Shown in pieces: positions 36,350 to 44,492 of a stretch of DNA of 64,000 bases. The stretch's first letter is position 1. Each line of letters begins with the position of its first letter. The stretch lies in the NCBI GenBank assembly GCA_021820525.1, contig JAKADM010000002.1, positions 186,001-250,000 on the forward strand, read 5' to 3'. The position numbers and the translations under genes are program-made. The DNA comes from Thermoplasmata archaeon (GTDB lineage: Archaea > Thermoplasmatota > Thermoplasmata > Thermoplasmatales > Thermoplasmataceae). The notes under the pieces are model-generated. The model saw only the letters and a program-made list of their open reading frames with translations, was not told where the DNA came from and ran no database searches.

Positions 36350-36581
36350 TTATATCCCTTACCTGGGCCCTGTAGTGGCCCTTTTCTGAAAATATGGGCA
36401 TTTTAGGTATTTCAGAAGGTTGAATCTTTGAATCATCTATGACAACCTCCCCTGTACCCTCAGGATATTTAATATCGACCCTAATTACCGCTGGATTTTC
36501 TTTCAAATTCCTTTCAATTGTCAGCTTGCAATCTTCACAACTCATTCCGAACACTCTTAAATCAACCTTTTTTGTACTCAT
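36339..36581 (-). CDS. HMA-domain metallochaperone (MerP/NmerA-like)
   Basis: The 80-residue heavy-metal-associated domain has the metal-binding motif FGMSCEDC (Cys15, Cys18) followed by the expected helix (KLTIERNLKENPAV). It is cytoplasmic, with no signal peptide, which fits delivery of Hg(II) or Cu(I) inside the cell. It starts the operon with merA, and the two genes overlap by 11 bases in different frames. In many bacteria this domain is the N-terminus of MerA itself, so it probably acts in trans here. Confidence 0.92.
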   Translation of the reverse strand: MSTKKVDLRVFGMSCEDCKLTIERNLKENPAVIRVDIKYPEGTGEVVIDDSKIQPSEIPKMPIFSEKGHYRAQVRDINEI

Positions 36582-36695
36582 AACATCCCTATGGGAACAG
36601 ATTTAATAAAGGAAAAAGTAAAAAACATTATACCTTGTATGGAATGACATAAAATTTTTAATAAAATATAATAAGGCAATATCTCATTATACATT

Positions 36696-37610
36696 ATGGA
36701 TTCAAAGAAAGTTGTTGTTGCTGGAGTAACGGGCGCCATAGGTTCTGCCCTTTCAAACGAATTAATAAGGAAAGGATATGATGTTTACGGTGTTGCAAGA
36801 GATAAAGACAGGGCAATGGAAATGGTTAAGGGGCTAAAGTCCTGCATAAGGTGGGACATAAACAGGCCAGATGAGCTCGCATCTGTAGCTGAAGGGGCAT
36901 TTGCTGTTATAAATATGACCGGTGCACCTCTTTTAACAAAATGGAAGGGTGATTATGAAAAGGAGATAGTTTCCAGCAGGGTTGACGGTACAAGATATGT
37001 TGTGGAGGCTATTAAAAATACGGAAAACAGGCCAGAGGTTCTCATAAACGCTTCAGCGGCAGGATATTACGGATATGACAGCAAGGTTGCCGCAACTGAA
37101 AAATCACCTCCGGGAAAGGATTTCTGGGGAAACCTGGTCAGTACATGGGAACAGGCTGCCATGGAGGCTGAAAAGATTGGAGTAAGGACGGTGCTAATAA
37201 GAACAACGCTGGTGCTGATGAAAAATGAAGGTGCACTGAAAGTTCTTGTACCCTATTTTAAGAAGGGCCTTGGGGGATACGTTTCTCCGGGGGACCAGAT
37301 ATTCCCATGGGTCCACATAGATGATGAAATAGGGATAATAATAAGGGCTATGGAGAACGAAAAGTTCCACGGACCGGTAAATTGTGTGGATGGGAATCTG
37401 TCATCAAAGGAATTTTCGGCTCAGATAGGAAAGGCAATGGGAAAAGGTTCAAGGCTTCCCATACCAAAGTTTATCATAAGAGGAATGTTTGGAAAAGCCT
37501 CTGATCTTGTACTTCAAAGTCAGTTAATTAAAAGCGAAAGGATGGAAGAACTGGGTTATGAATTAAAATATGAAAAGATCGGCGATGCACTTAAAAACCT
37601 GCTGTCATAA
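36696..37610 (+). CDS. TIGR01777-family NAD(P)-dependent epimerase-like oxidoreductase
   Basis: The 304-residue short-chain dehydrogenase-like protein has the N-terminal GVTGAIGSALSNELIRKGYDV, the segment NASAAGYYGYDS, and the C-terminal DUF1731 region (RLPIPKFIIRGMFGKASDLVL...ERMEELGYELKY). These are the hallmarks of the TIGR01777 (YfcH/SulA-like) group, related to sugar epimerases but without known substrate. A TATA-like region (tttttaataaaatataat) lies about 30 nt before the ATG. Confidence 0.93.
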   Translation: MDSKKVVVAGVTGAIGSALSNELIRKGYDVYGVARDKDRAMEMVKGLKSCIRWDINRPDELASVAEGAFAVINMTGAPLLTKWKGDYEKEIVSSRVDGTRYVVEAIKNTENRPEVLINASAAGYYGYDSKVAATEKSPPGKDFWGNLVSTWEQAAMEAEKIGVRTVLIRTTLVLMKNEGALKVLVPYFKKGLGGYVSPGDQIFPWVHIDDEIGIIIRAMENEKFHGPVNCVDGNLSSKEFSAQIGKAMGKGSRLPIPKFIIRGMFGKASDLVLQSQLIKSERMEELGYELKYEKIGDALKNLLS

Positions 37611-37669
37611 ACAGGTTTCCAATTTTTAATCAACAATAGTTATGTCTTTGAATGTAATTGGTGATAATC

Positions 37670-38038
37670 ATGATAAAAGACCCCCGGGTTTTTTGGAAAG
37701 AGCAGATATCAAAAGCTCTCATTTCAGGGAAAGTTATTATAAATAAGGTCGATAGTGAAGGTGATCAGATTCCTCCACCGGGCGATTCGGGCCTTTTTAA
37801 GAGGTCTGTAGGTGAGCTGAGAGGCCAGATGTCAGATTGGAGGGCATCCATAGAGGGCTCAACCAGGGGCATACATGTTGTTGAGTTCAGGGATCACTAT
37901 GAAATACACGTTGACAGATACGATCCGTATAAGAAACCCGTGGAACATCTTCTTTACGATAGCCCTGTATATGGTGCAATTTTAACCGGCGTGTCCATAG
38001 TGGCATTATCATTTCTAAAAAGAATGATGGGTAAATAA
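37670..38038 (+). CDS. Small protein with C-terminal membrane helix
   Basis: The ATG at 37670 (MIKDPRVFW) is preferred over the upstream TTG, giving about 122 residues. I do not recognise the family. It is hydrophilic to about residue 98, with the conserved-looking stretch STRGIHVVEFRDHYEIHVDRYDP, and ends in one hydrophobic helix (PVYGAILTGVSIVALSFLKRM), so it is probably tail-anchored facing the cytoplasm. The last base of its stop is the first base of the MFS start codon, indicating co-translation. Confidence 0.75.
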   Translation: MIKDPRVFWKEQISKALISGKVIINKVDSEGDQIPPPGDSGLFKRSVGELRGQMSDWRASIEGSTRGIHVVEFRDHYEIHVDRYDPYKKPVEHLLYDSPVYGAILTGVSIVALSFLKRMMGK

Positions 38039-39195
38039 TGGAGAGATCCAGAGAAGAGTTTAAGATCATTCTTGTTGCCGTGGTCCTGGCATTTATAATA
38101 AGAATGACAAACAATATGGTCAATACCACGGCACCTCTTCTTGCAAGATATGTATATGGCCTCAGTGGATATGAGGTTGGCTTAACAGGTACAGTCATAT
38201 ACCTTTTCACCCTTTTTTCCACAGCTTTTGTCAATCCAAAATTGCAGGGGCAGGGTAAGAAGAAAATATTCATTATTTCAATGATTCTTTCATCCCTTTC
38301 CCTTGTTGGTCTCTATTTTCAAAACATATACCTTTTCTGGGCCTTTCTTGCAGTTTTTGGATTTTTCACAGGTTTTCTTTTCACAAATCTTCTTACATCC
38401 ATATCCGCCAATGTGGAAGGGGTTTCAAGAGAAAGGGGTCTGGCTGCCTATTCCATGGCCCTTTCCATGTCTCTTCTCATAGGACCCATAATTGAAAGAT
38501 TCTCCCTGCCAAAAATAGGCTATGAAAATGTTTTTCTTGAATTTTTGCCTGTCATGATTGCAGGCTCAATAATTTCTCTTTTCATCAAGGCGCCGAATAT
38601 AGTTGAAAAGAAAGATGTTAAGGGTGCCATAAACACACCGGGCTTCCTTGCCGCCATACTTTCCATAACCGCATATAATGTTCCCTTTGCAGCCTTTACT
38701 GTATTCATGGATATATACACAAAGGAAACATTCCATGTGAGTTCATCCTTTGCCTATTATGTGTTCATATTCTTCTTTGCCGCATCCCTTCTCACAAGAA
38801 TATACATGCAGATAAGGCCGTTCAAACATTTGAGAATTCCATTGACCATATTCATTCTCATTACGGTTATTGCATTCCTTGTCATAGGCTTTGTAAATAA
38901 TATATATGTGTATTTTGCCATAATCGCCATAATGGGCATACCCCATGGAGGCATTTTTCCAATTGCAACAATTCTCATCTCAAGGGGGACGCCCAGAGAA
39001 AGACTTAACGCTGCAAATTCTTACTTTACATCATACAATAACATACTCTTCCTGGCAGTACCGCCTTTGTTTGGCTATGTTTCCACCCTTATAAGTTACA
39101 ATGCGGCATTTATTATTCTCTCCATTGTTTCATTGATAAGCCTGATCTTGATTTACGTGAAATTTTCAAAAAACAGAACCGTCTTTTACAAATGA
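38038..39195 (+). CDS. MFS transporter
   Basis: A 385-residue membrane protein with about 12 hydrophobic segments, slightly short for the superfamily. It begins with a charged stretch and helix 1 (VAVVLAFIIRMTNNMVN), then the loop YGLSGYEVGLTGTVIY and GFLFTNLLTSISANVEGVSRERGLAAYSMA, typical MFS features. Substrate cannot be inferred. It overlaps the stop of the tail-anchored protein by one base and is followed by the TSUP gene. Confidence 0.88.
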   Translation: MERSREEFKIILVAVVLAFIIRMTNNMVNTTAPLLARYVYGLSGYEVGLTGTVIYLFTLFSTAFVNPKLQGQGKKKIFIISMILSSLSLVGLYFQNIYLFWAFLAVFGFFTGFLFTNLLTSISANVEGVSRERGLAAYSMALSMSLLIGPIIERFSLPKIGYENVFLEFLPVMIAGSIISLFIKAPNIVEKKDVKGAINTPGFLAAILSITAYNVPFAAFTVFMDIYTKETFHVSSSFAYYVFIFFFAASLLTRIYMQIRPFKHLRIPLTIFILITVIAFLVIGFVNNIYVYFAIIAIMGIPHGGIFPIATILISRGTPRERLNAANSYFTSYNNILFLAVPPLFGYVSTLISYNAAFIILSIVSLISLILIYVKFSKNRTVFYK

Positions 39196-39260
39196 CCAAA
39201 ATGTACAGAATGTTTACATTGTATGGAAAAAGTACAACTAATATGCTTTAATCACAGGTC

Positions 39261-40028
39261 ATGGAAATTTTAATTTATGCCCTGATTGGAATCATAACAG
39301 GAATACTTACAGGAATAACTGGCAGCAGTGGGGTTGTCATTGTTGTTCCTGCCCTTTCCTTCATGGGCCACACCTTTCAGCAATCTGTGGGCACCAGCCT
39401 TCTCGTTGATGTAATAACAACCATATCGGTGACATATGCCTATTTCAGAAAGGGAAACGTTGCCATTCCTTTAGGACTCAGCCTAGGCACAGGGGCAATT
39501 ATAGGTGCACAGATAGGTTCATTTATTGCCCTCTCCATACCTGAAAAGCCCCTTGAGATATTCTTTGCCATTTTCACTCTTTTAATGGCCTACCGCGCAT
39601 ACAGATCAAGAAACAGGAAAGCCATACCAAAGGAACAATCAGACAATTCAAAGAGAAGTTCATTATGGTACATATTTGCAGCCATTCTCTCCGTTCTCGT
39701 GGGCATAATTACGGGAACTCTGGGTGCAAGCGGTGGAATAATGTTCATTGCAGTAATGATGATCCTTTTCAAAGGCATGGACGTGAAGAAGATGGTTGGA
39801 ACTGCGACACTCGCCATGTTCCTCTCGGCAAGCAGTGGTGCAGCCGCCTATGCAATCTCAGGCGTAATCGATCTGGAGGCTGCAATCATAATAGGCTCCA
39901 TTGCATTGATTTCAGGATATTTCTTTGGCAGAAAAGCAAATGAACTGAATCCCAGAATAATATACCTGTTTCTTTCTTCAGTATTTGTAATTGTGGGGAT
40001 AAGTGAATTTCTAAGGGCAATTTACTGA
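39261..40028 (+). CDS. TSUP-family (TauE/SafE) anion transporter
   Basis: The 255-residue protein has seven to eight hydrophobic segments in two halves with the related motifs GIITGILTGITGSSGVVIVVP and GIITGTLGASGGIMF, the pseudo-repeat that defines the TauE/SafE sulfite/organosulfur exporter family. It probably moves sulfite, sulfonate or a related anion. Its last seven bases overlap the convergent gene for the 124-residue protein. Confidence 0.92.
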   Translation: MEILIYALIGIITGILTGITGSSGVVIVVPALSFMGHTFQQSVGTSLLVDVITTISVTYAYFRKGNVAIPLGLSLGTGAIIGAQIGSFIALSIPEKPLEIFFAIFTLLMAYRAYRSRNRKAIPKEQSDNSKRSSLWYIFAAILSVLVGIITGTLGASGGIMFIAVMMILFKGMDVKKMVGTATLAMFLSASSGAAAYAISGVIDLEAAIIIGSIALISGYFFGRKANELNPRIIYLFLSSVFVIVGISEFLRAIY

Positions 40029-40396
40029 GCAGTTTCCTGATTTTCCATCATTCTGAATATTTCTTCATATTTTTTCTCTATCTCTTCTTCCTCTTTCACA
40101 TTTTTTGAAAACTCATCTATCTTGTTCTTCCTGAGTTTCCACTGGTTAACCCTCCAAACCTTTCCCTTTGGAAGCGTTATCTCTTCCCTCTGTGTTTTCA
40201 GAAATCCATTCTCCTCAAGATCGTAAAAAGCATCTCTCTCGGGTGAAGAGAGAACGTTGTCAAGCACATAGTCTTCATATCCAAAGAACGCCAGAAGAAA
40301 ATCGCCAAGTTCTATGACGTCTGCCTTGCTTACCCCCTTGCTCCCATACACATTCTGGAGAGCCTTTATTAAAACATTTCTTTTGAGGACGCTCAT
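40022..40396 (-). CDS. Conserved hypothetical protein, possibly DUF6015-like
   Basis: A soluble 124-residue protein with a helical N-terminal half (ALQNVYGSKGVSKADVIELGDFLLAFFGYED) that resembles a winged-helix element, and a very charged C-terminus (EEEEIEKKYEEIFRMM). The segment GFLKTQREEITLPKGKVWRVNQW looks like a wing. It may be one of the small Thermoplasmata proteins grouped as DUF6015, but that is uncertain. A nucleic acid or protein-binding role is inferred from the charge alone. Confidence 0.65.
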   Translation of the reverse strand: MSVLKRNVLIKALQNVYGSKGVSKADVIELGDFLLAFFGYEDYVLDNVLSSPERDAFYDLEENGFLKTQREEITLPKGKVWRVNQWKLRKNKIDEFSKNVKEEEEIEKKYEEIFRMMENQETAQ

Positions 40397-40544
40397 TTGA
40401 ATCTGGTGAGTATCACATCTTCTTAATTAAATTTCCCTCTATTGAGTTAAATATTTATATTTAGTCAAAGGAATCAGTAATTATTGAATAAACATGATTT
40501 TTCATTATTTTAAATAAATTGGGAAAGTGTGTTATTATCTATCA

Positions 40545-42245
40545 TCACTCCTCATCTTCCTCATCCTCCTCCTTTATTTCTCTAAGGGGTCTTGTTGTAA
40601 ATTCCACACCTCCAAGGTTATTTTCTCTCTTTCCATACTCCATCTCCCTCAATTCCTTCCTCCTTATCTTGCCTGAAATTGTTTTAACACTGTCAAGGGA
40701 ATCCACAAACTGTATTTTTCTGGGATGTTTGTATGGCCCTGTCTTTTCAGCCACAAATCTGCTTATTTCATCTGCAAGTTTCTGGGATGGCTCAAACCCT
40801 TTCTTCAGAACAATAAAGCATTTGACAACAGCACCTCTTACGGGATCGGGGGATGCAACCGCTGCAGATTCTACAACAGAACCATGTTCCATGATGGCAC
40901 TTTCCACCTCAAAGGGGCCTATCCTGTATCCCGAACTCTTGATGACATCATCGGTCCTCCCAACATACCAGAAATAGCCATCTCTGTCTCTCATGGCCCT
41001 GTCACCTGTAAAGTACAGACCCTTTCTGAACACCTCTCCGTTCTTTTCGCTGTCATTCATATACCCGACCATCAGGGGTATGGGCCTTTGAGGTTCAGTC
41101 TCTACAGCAAGGTTTCCCTCTTCATTATCCTTAAGGGAATTTCCATCATCGTCAACTATCCTTACCCTGAAAAAGGGAGATGGTTTACCCATGGAACCTG
41201 GCCTGATCTGCGTGCCTGGAAAATTTCCGACCATGAGCACAGTTTCCGTCTGTCCGTAGCCATCCCTTATGGTCACTCCGGTCTTTTCCCTGAATCTTTC
41301 TATTATTTCAGGATTTAGGGGTTCTCCGGCACTCACTGCACTTTTAAGTGTTTTAAAACTGTATTTTGAAAGGTCCTGGATTATGAACATTCTCCATATG
41401 GTGGGCGATGCGCACATGGATGATATGCCCAGTTCATCCACAAGTTTGAGATGCTCTTCTGGGTCAAATCTGCCTTCATAATGGAATGCAACTGTTGCTG
41501 CCCCCACATCCCATGGTGCAAAGATTGAGCTCCACGCATGTTTTGCCCATCCCGGGGAGCTTATATTCCAGTGGATTCCGCCCTTATCCATTCCGATCCA
41601 CATGGCTGTGCTGTAGTGACCTATGGGGTAACTGGAATGGGTGTGCAGCGCCATTTTAGGGTATCCTGTGGTACCACTTGTAAAATAAAGGATTGCAGGA
41701 TCATCGGATCTTGTTTTTTCATGGGTTTCAAGCGCTTTAAAATCCCTGAGGTTATCCTCATTTATGTTTGACCATCCGGGTGCCTTCCCCCATCCGCATA
41801 TTTTTAGTTTTATACTTTCCTGTACCTTTTCAAATTTCCTGTAATTCAGATCATCTGTTATTACACCTGAAACAGATGCCTTTTCTGTTCTATATTTAAC
41901 ATCATCCTCCGTCATGGAGGTCGCAGTGGGAACAATTAATGCTCCTATTCTGATTAAGGCCACAACAGAAATCCACATCATGGGAACATTTCCCAGCATT
42001 ATCATGATTCTGTCGCCCTTATTTATTCCGGATTCCTTCATATGAAAGGCCAGTCTTTTGGAAAGATCGGATATTTCCCTGAATGAGAAATCCCTCCTTT
42101 TTCCATTATAATAAAAGATCAGGGCTTTCCTGTCACCCTCTTTTTCTGCAAGATAATCTATCCAGTCAGCTGACCAGTTATAATATTCAGGCAGTTTAAA
42201 CCCATTCAGATCAATATTGGGAAATTTTTCATAAAGTTCCTTCAT
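40545..42245 (-). CDS. AMP-forming acyl-CoA synthetase (medium-chain type)
   Basis: The 566-residue enzyme has the AMP-binding motif YFTSGTTGYPKMALHTHSSYPIG, the adenine motif SAGEPLNPE, DGYGQTET, TGDRAMRDRDGYFWYVGRTDDVIKSSGYRIGPFEVE and the C-terminal catalytic lysine in SGKIRRKELRE. The TSGTTGYPKM and YGQTE motifs are like medium-chain or benzoate/phenylacetate-type synthetases. The C-terminus ends with an unusual acidic tail (EEDEEDEE). It stands alone on the minus strand. Confidence 0.92.
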   Translation of the reverse strand: MKELYEKFPNIDLNGFKLPEYYNWSADWIDYLAEKEGDRKALIFYYNGKRRDFSFREISDLSKRLAFHMKESGINKGDRIMIMLGNVPMMWISVVALIRIGALIVPTATSMTEDDVKYRTEKASVSGVITDDLNYRKFEKVQESIKLKICGWGKAPGWSNINEDNLRDFKALETHEKTRSDDPAILYFTSGTTGYPKMALHTHSSYPIGHYSTAMWIGMDKGGIHWNISSPGWAKHAWSSIFAPWDVGAATVAFHYEGRFDPEEHLKLVDELGISSMCASPTIWRMFIIQDLSKYSFKTLKSAVSAGEPLNPEIIERFREKTGVTIRDGYGQTETVLMVGNFPGTQIRPGSMGKPSPFFRVRIVDDDGNSLKDNEEGNLAVETEPQRPIPLMVGYMNDSEKNGEVFRKGLYFTGDRAMRDRDGYFWYVGRTDDVIKSSGYRIGPFEVESAIMEHGSVVESAAVASPDPVRGAVVKCFIVLKKGFEPSQKLADEISRFVAEKTGPYKHPRKIQFVDSLDSVKTISGKIRRKELREMEYGKRENNLGGVEFTTRPLREIKEEDEEDEE

Positions 42246-42386
42246 AGATTAACTATGCAAATAATATTATTTAATTTTCACCCATAATGCTGTAATTTAT
42301 CATATGTTCATAAAATTGAATCAGGAATAAAATGTTATGATTATTATCTGGTAAGGATTAGAAAAAGGATTGAAAAATAGTTTAGA

Positions 42387-43325
42387 TTATTTCTTCGTCC
42401 TGTTCCACTTTTTAAACTCTGTAGAATTTTTCCAGTCTTCGTTAAACTTTTCCATGAATACCTTTTTGTCCCTTCCCTTTTTCACAATCAGTCCAACTTC
42501 CCTGTTTTTCATTAAACTTGTGGAGGTAAAGTTCTGGGACCCGATGAATGCAATCTTCTTATTATGTATCATCTTTGCGTGCATATATCTTATATTTGCA
42601 TCCATAATTCTTATCTGTACTCCTCTTTTTTCAAGTTCCTCCCCATTTTTCACATCATTTTCGGAAATGCTTGAGGGAAGTATCATTTTCAATTTTTTCC
42701 CCTTTGATGAAAGAATTTCAAGAAGTATCTTATCATCCCCAATCTCCTCAGTTTCTATGAACAGTTTCTTGCTTGCCCTTAAAAGGTCAAATATTCTGTT
42801 CTGGGAATCTGGGGAAACTATGAGGTATTTCCTGTCATGATCACCTGCTCTCTTCCCTTCCCAGTCAGAATTAAATATGTTCATCAAAGATTTGTGAATC
42901 TTTCTTTCATCTCCTCTCACAAAATATTCCCTGTTTTTTTTGAATGCCGCATCGGTAAGATTCATTGTCCCAATTATGTATTCCTTCTCGTTCAGCATAT
43001 ATTTGGCATGGTCAAACACATTGTCCCCTTCAAACCTTTCGGGTGCAATGTTTACCTGTGCACCTGTCCTTCTAAGGTTTTCCAGGCTTTCACTTCCAGA
43101 ACCATCATAGGGATGGCCATCAATAATTATCCTTACAGGTATTTTCCTTGAGACAACATTGGATATGGCAGTCATAATATCGGGGTCGTCTATAAGATAG
43201 GAATTGATATGCAGTTCTTTCTGGGTGTTTCTTATGAATTCAAGCAATGGCTCCTTTCCTGAATCAGGTTCTGAGTAGATTATCACGTTTACACCATACT
43301 GCTTATTTATTAAAGTTTTTTCCAT
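42387..43325 (-). CDS. Phospholipase D-like protein (two HxK motifs)
   Basis: The 312-residue protein contains two PLD-type HxK motifs: HAKYMLNEKEYIIGTMNLTD and HAKMIHNKKIAFIGSQNFTS, each followed by the conserved Asn/Ser of the second part of the motif (GTMNLTD, GSQNFTS). It therefore has the two halves of an active site. PLD-superfamily members act on lipids or nucleic acids. Its start is only 11 bases from the start of the divergent Ogg2 DNA glycosylase, so a nuclease role in DNA repair is possible but not shown. No signal peptide or membrane helix. Confidence 0.88.
   Translation of the reverse strand: MEKTLINKQYGVNVIIYSEPDSGKEPLLEFIRNTQKELHINSYLIDDPDIMTAISNVVSRKIPVRIIIDGHPYDGSGSESLENLRRTGAQVNIAPERFEGDNVFDHAKYMLNEKEYIIGTMNLTDAAFKKNREYFVRGDERKIHKSLMNIFNSDWEGKRAGDHDRKYLIVSPDSQNRIFDLLRASKKLFIETEEIGDDKILLEILSSKGKKLKMILPSSISENDVKNGEELEKRGVQIRIMDANIRYMHAKMIHNKKIAFIGSQNFTSTSLMKNREVGLIVKKGRDKKVFMEKFNEDWKNSTEFKKWNRTKK
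43303..43313 (+). promoter_or_regulatory. Probable TATA box of ogg inside the PLD gene
   Basis: CTTATTTATTA is centred about 29 nt before the Ogg2 ATG, the spacing expected for a leaderless archaeal gene. It lies within the first codons of the divergent PLD-like gene, so the two promoters or coding regions overlap. Confidence 0.45.
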
Positions 43326-43336
43326 AGGCCTTCAGC

Positions 43337-43975
43337 ATGGAAGCTGATTACAGCTCAGACCTCTGGATGAGGGTTGAAAATCTCATAAATTCAGATTTCA
43401 GCAGAGAGATAGAGAAAAAGGAAAGGGAGTTCAGACGCTTCAAGAACGAATCTGCCGAAAATATATTCTTTGAGCTGTGCTTCTGCATACTTACAGCAAA
43501 CACCTCTGCGGTGCTTGGAGTGAAAATGCAGGAAAATCTGGGCCTGGAACCATTTATAAAATATGGAAGGGAGGATCTGCGCAATTCACTTAAGAATGCA
43601 AAATACAGGTTCTACAATACAAGATCAGAATATATTGTGAGCAACAGATGGATCATTGACGAACTCCCGGTTTTGCTAAACCATCCCGACAGCTGGTCTG
43701 CACGGGAGTTTCTTGTTGAGCACTGTAAGGGCATAGGCTACAAGGAGGCCTCCCATTTTCTAAGGAATTGTGGTGTTTTCGATTTTGCCATTCTGGATAT
43801 ACACATTGTTCGACTGCTTGATCCCGCAATGGCAAAGTCTGGAAAGCCACTGACAAGAAGAAAGTATTATGAATATGAAAAGATAATCAGAAAAAAGGCA
43901 GAGGAGTATGGCATTGAGCCAGGCATACTTGATCTTTACATGTGGAAGATTGCCAGCGGCCAGCTCATAAAATAG
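43337..43975 (+). CDS. ogg: N-glycosylase/DNA lyase Ogg2 (8-oxoguanine glycosylase)
   Basis: The 212-residue protein has the helix-hairpin-helix and GPD-like region of the archaeal Ogg2 family: CKGIGYKEASHFLRNCG with the catalytic lysine, and DFAILDIHIVRLLD with the catalytic aspartate. Length is normal. It removes oxidised guanine from DNA, then cuts the backbone. It is important for an aerobic, metal-exposed cell. Divergent from the PLD-like gene with an 11-bp gap. Confidence 0.93.
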   Translation: MEADYSSDLWMRVENLINSDFSREIEKKEREFRRFKNESAENIFFELCFCILTANTSAVLGVKMQENLGLEPFIKYGREDLRNSLKNAKYRFYNTRSEYIVSNRWIIDELPVLLNHPDSWSAREFLVEHCKGIGYKEASHFLRNCGVFDFAILDIHIVRLLDPAMAKSGKPLTRRKYYEYEKIIRKKAEEYGIEPGILDLYMWKIASGQLIK

Positions 43976-43995
43976 AATACAAAATAGGAGGGCTA

Positions 43996-44487
43996 TTATG
44001 GATTGAATCCTCTCTTTTTTGCAAACTTTATGGTGTTTTTTCCGATTTCTGTGAGTTCACCATGTCGTCCAATTAAACCCATGTGAAGTATCCTTTCGTC
44101 ACTTTCTTCCAGATTCACGGGTTTATTCAACCTTATATAGAGCCTCTCAAGGCAGTTTTCGCCCAAAATTTTGAGGTATGCCCTGCAGTCTACCATTTTT
44201 AGCAGGATCTCACCCTGCCTTGTTATTCTGTAATATGTGTGATGTTTGTGGACCTCGGCACTTTTCTTCAGTTTTGCAGAGGTTCTCTTAATTGACGTGT
44301 TTCCATATATTTCCAGAAGGCCAAGGCTCTCCAGTTTTTTTAAATACTCTGCAACTACAAGTTTGTCTATTTCTGTATATCTCATTATATTTTTTGCATA
44401 ATCTACCTTTGCAATTTCCATATGCCTGAGGATTTTTATGTTATTTATGTCCTCAAGCATATCTTTCAGCACATCCTCTTCGTTCAT
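43996..44487 (-). CDS. Winged-helix protein, DUF2250-like
   Basis: The 163-residue protein has a helical N-terminus (EDVLKDMLEDINNIKILRHMEIAKVDYA), then a winged-helix-like region (IDKLVVAEYLKKLESLGLLEIY) with the stretch KKSAEVHKHHTYYRITRQGE, which I associate with archaeal DUF2250 proteins. It is a likely DNA-binding regulator. It follows aconitase by only five bases on the same strand, so the two are probably one transcript; it might adjust aconitase or iron-sulfur expression (inference). Confidence 0.75.
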   Translation of the reverse strand: MNEEDVLKDMLEDINNIKILRHMEIAKVDYAKNIMRYTEIDKLVVAEYLKKLESLGLLEIYGNTSIKRTSAKLKKSAEVHKHHTYYRITRQGEILLKMVDCRAYLKILGENCLERLYIRLNKPVNLEESDERILHMGLIGRHGELTEIGKNTIKFAKKRGFNP

Positions 44488-44492
44488 AGGGT

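Noticed and set aside
40725-41318. 197-residue plus-strand ORF opposite the acyl-CoA synthetase
   Set aside because: Antisense shadow; the minus strand carries all acyl-CoA synthetase motifs.
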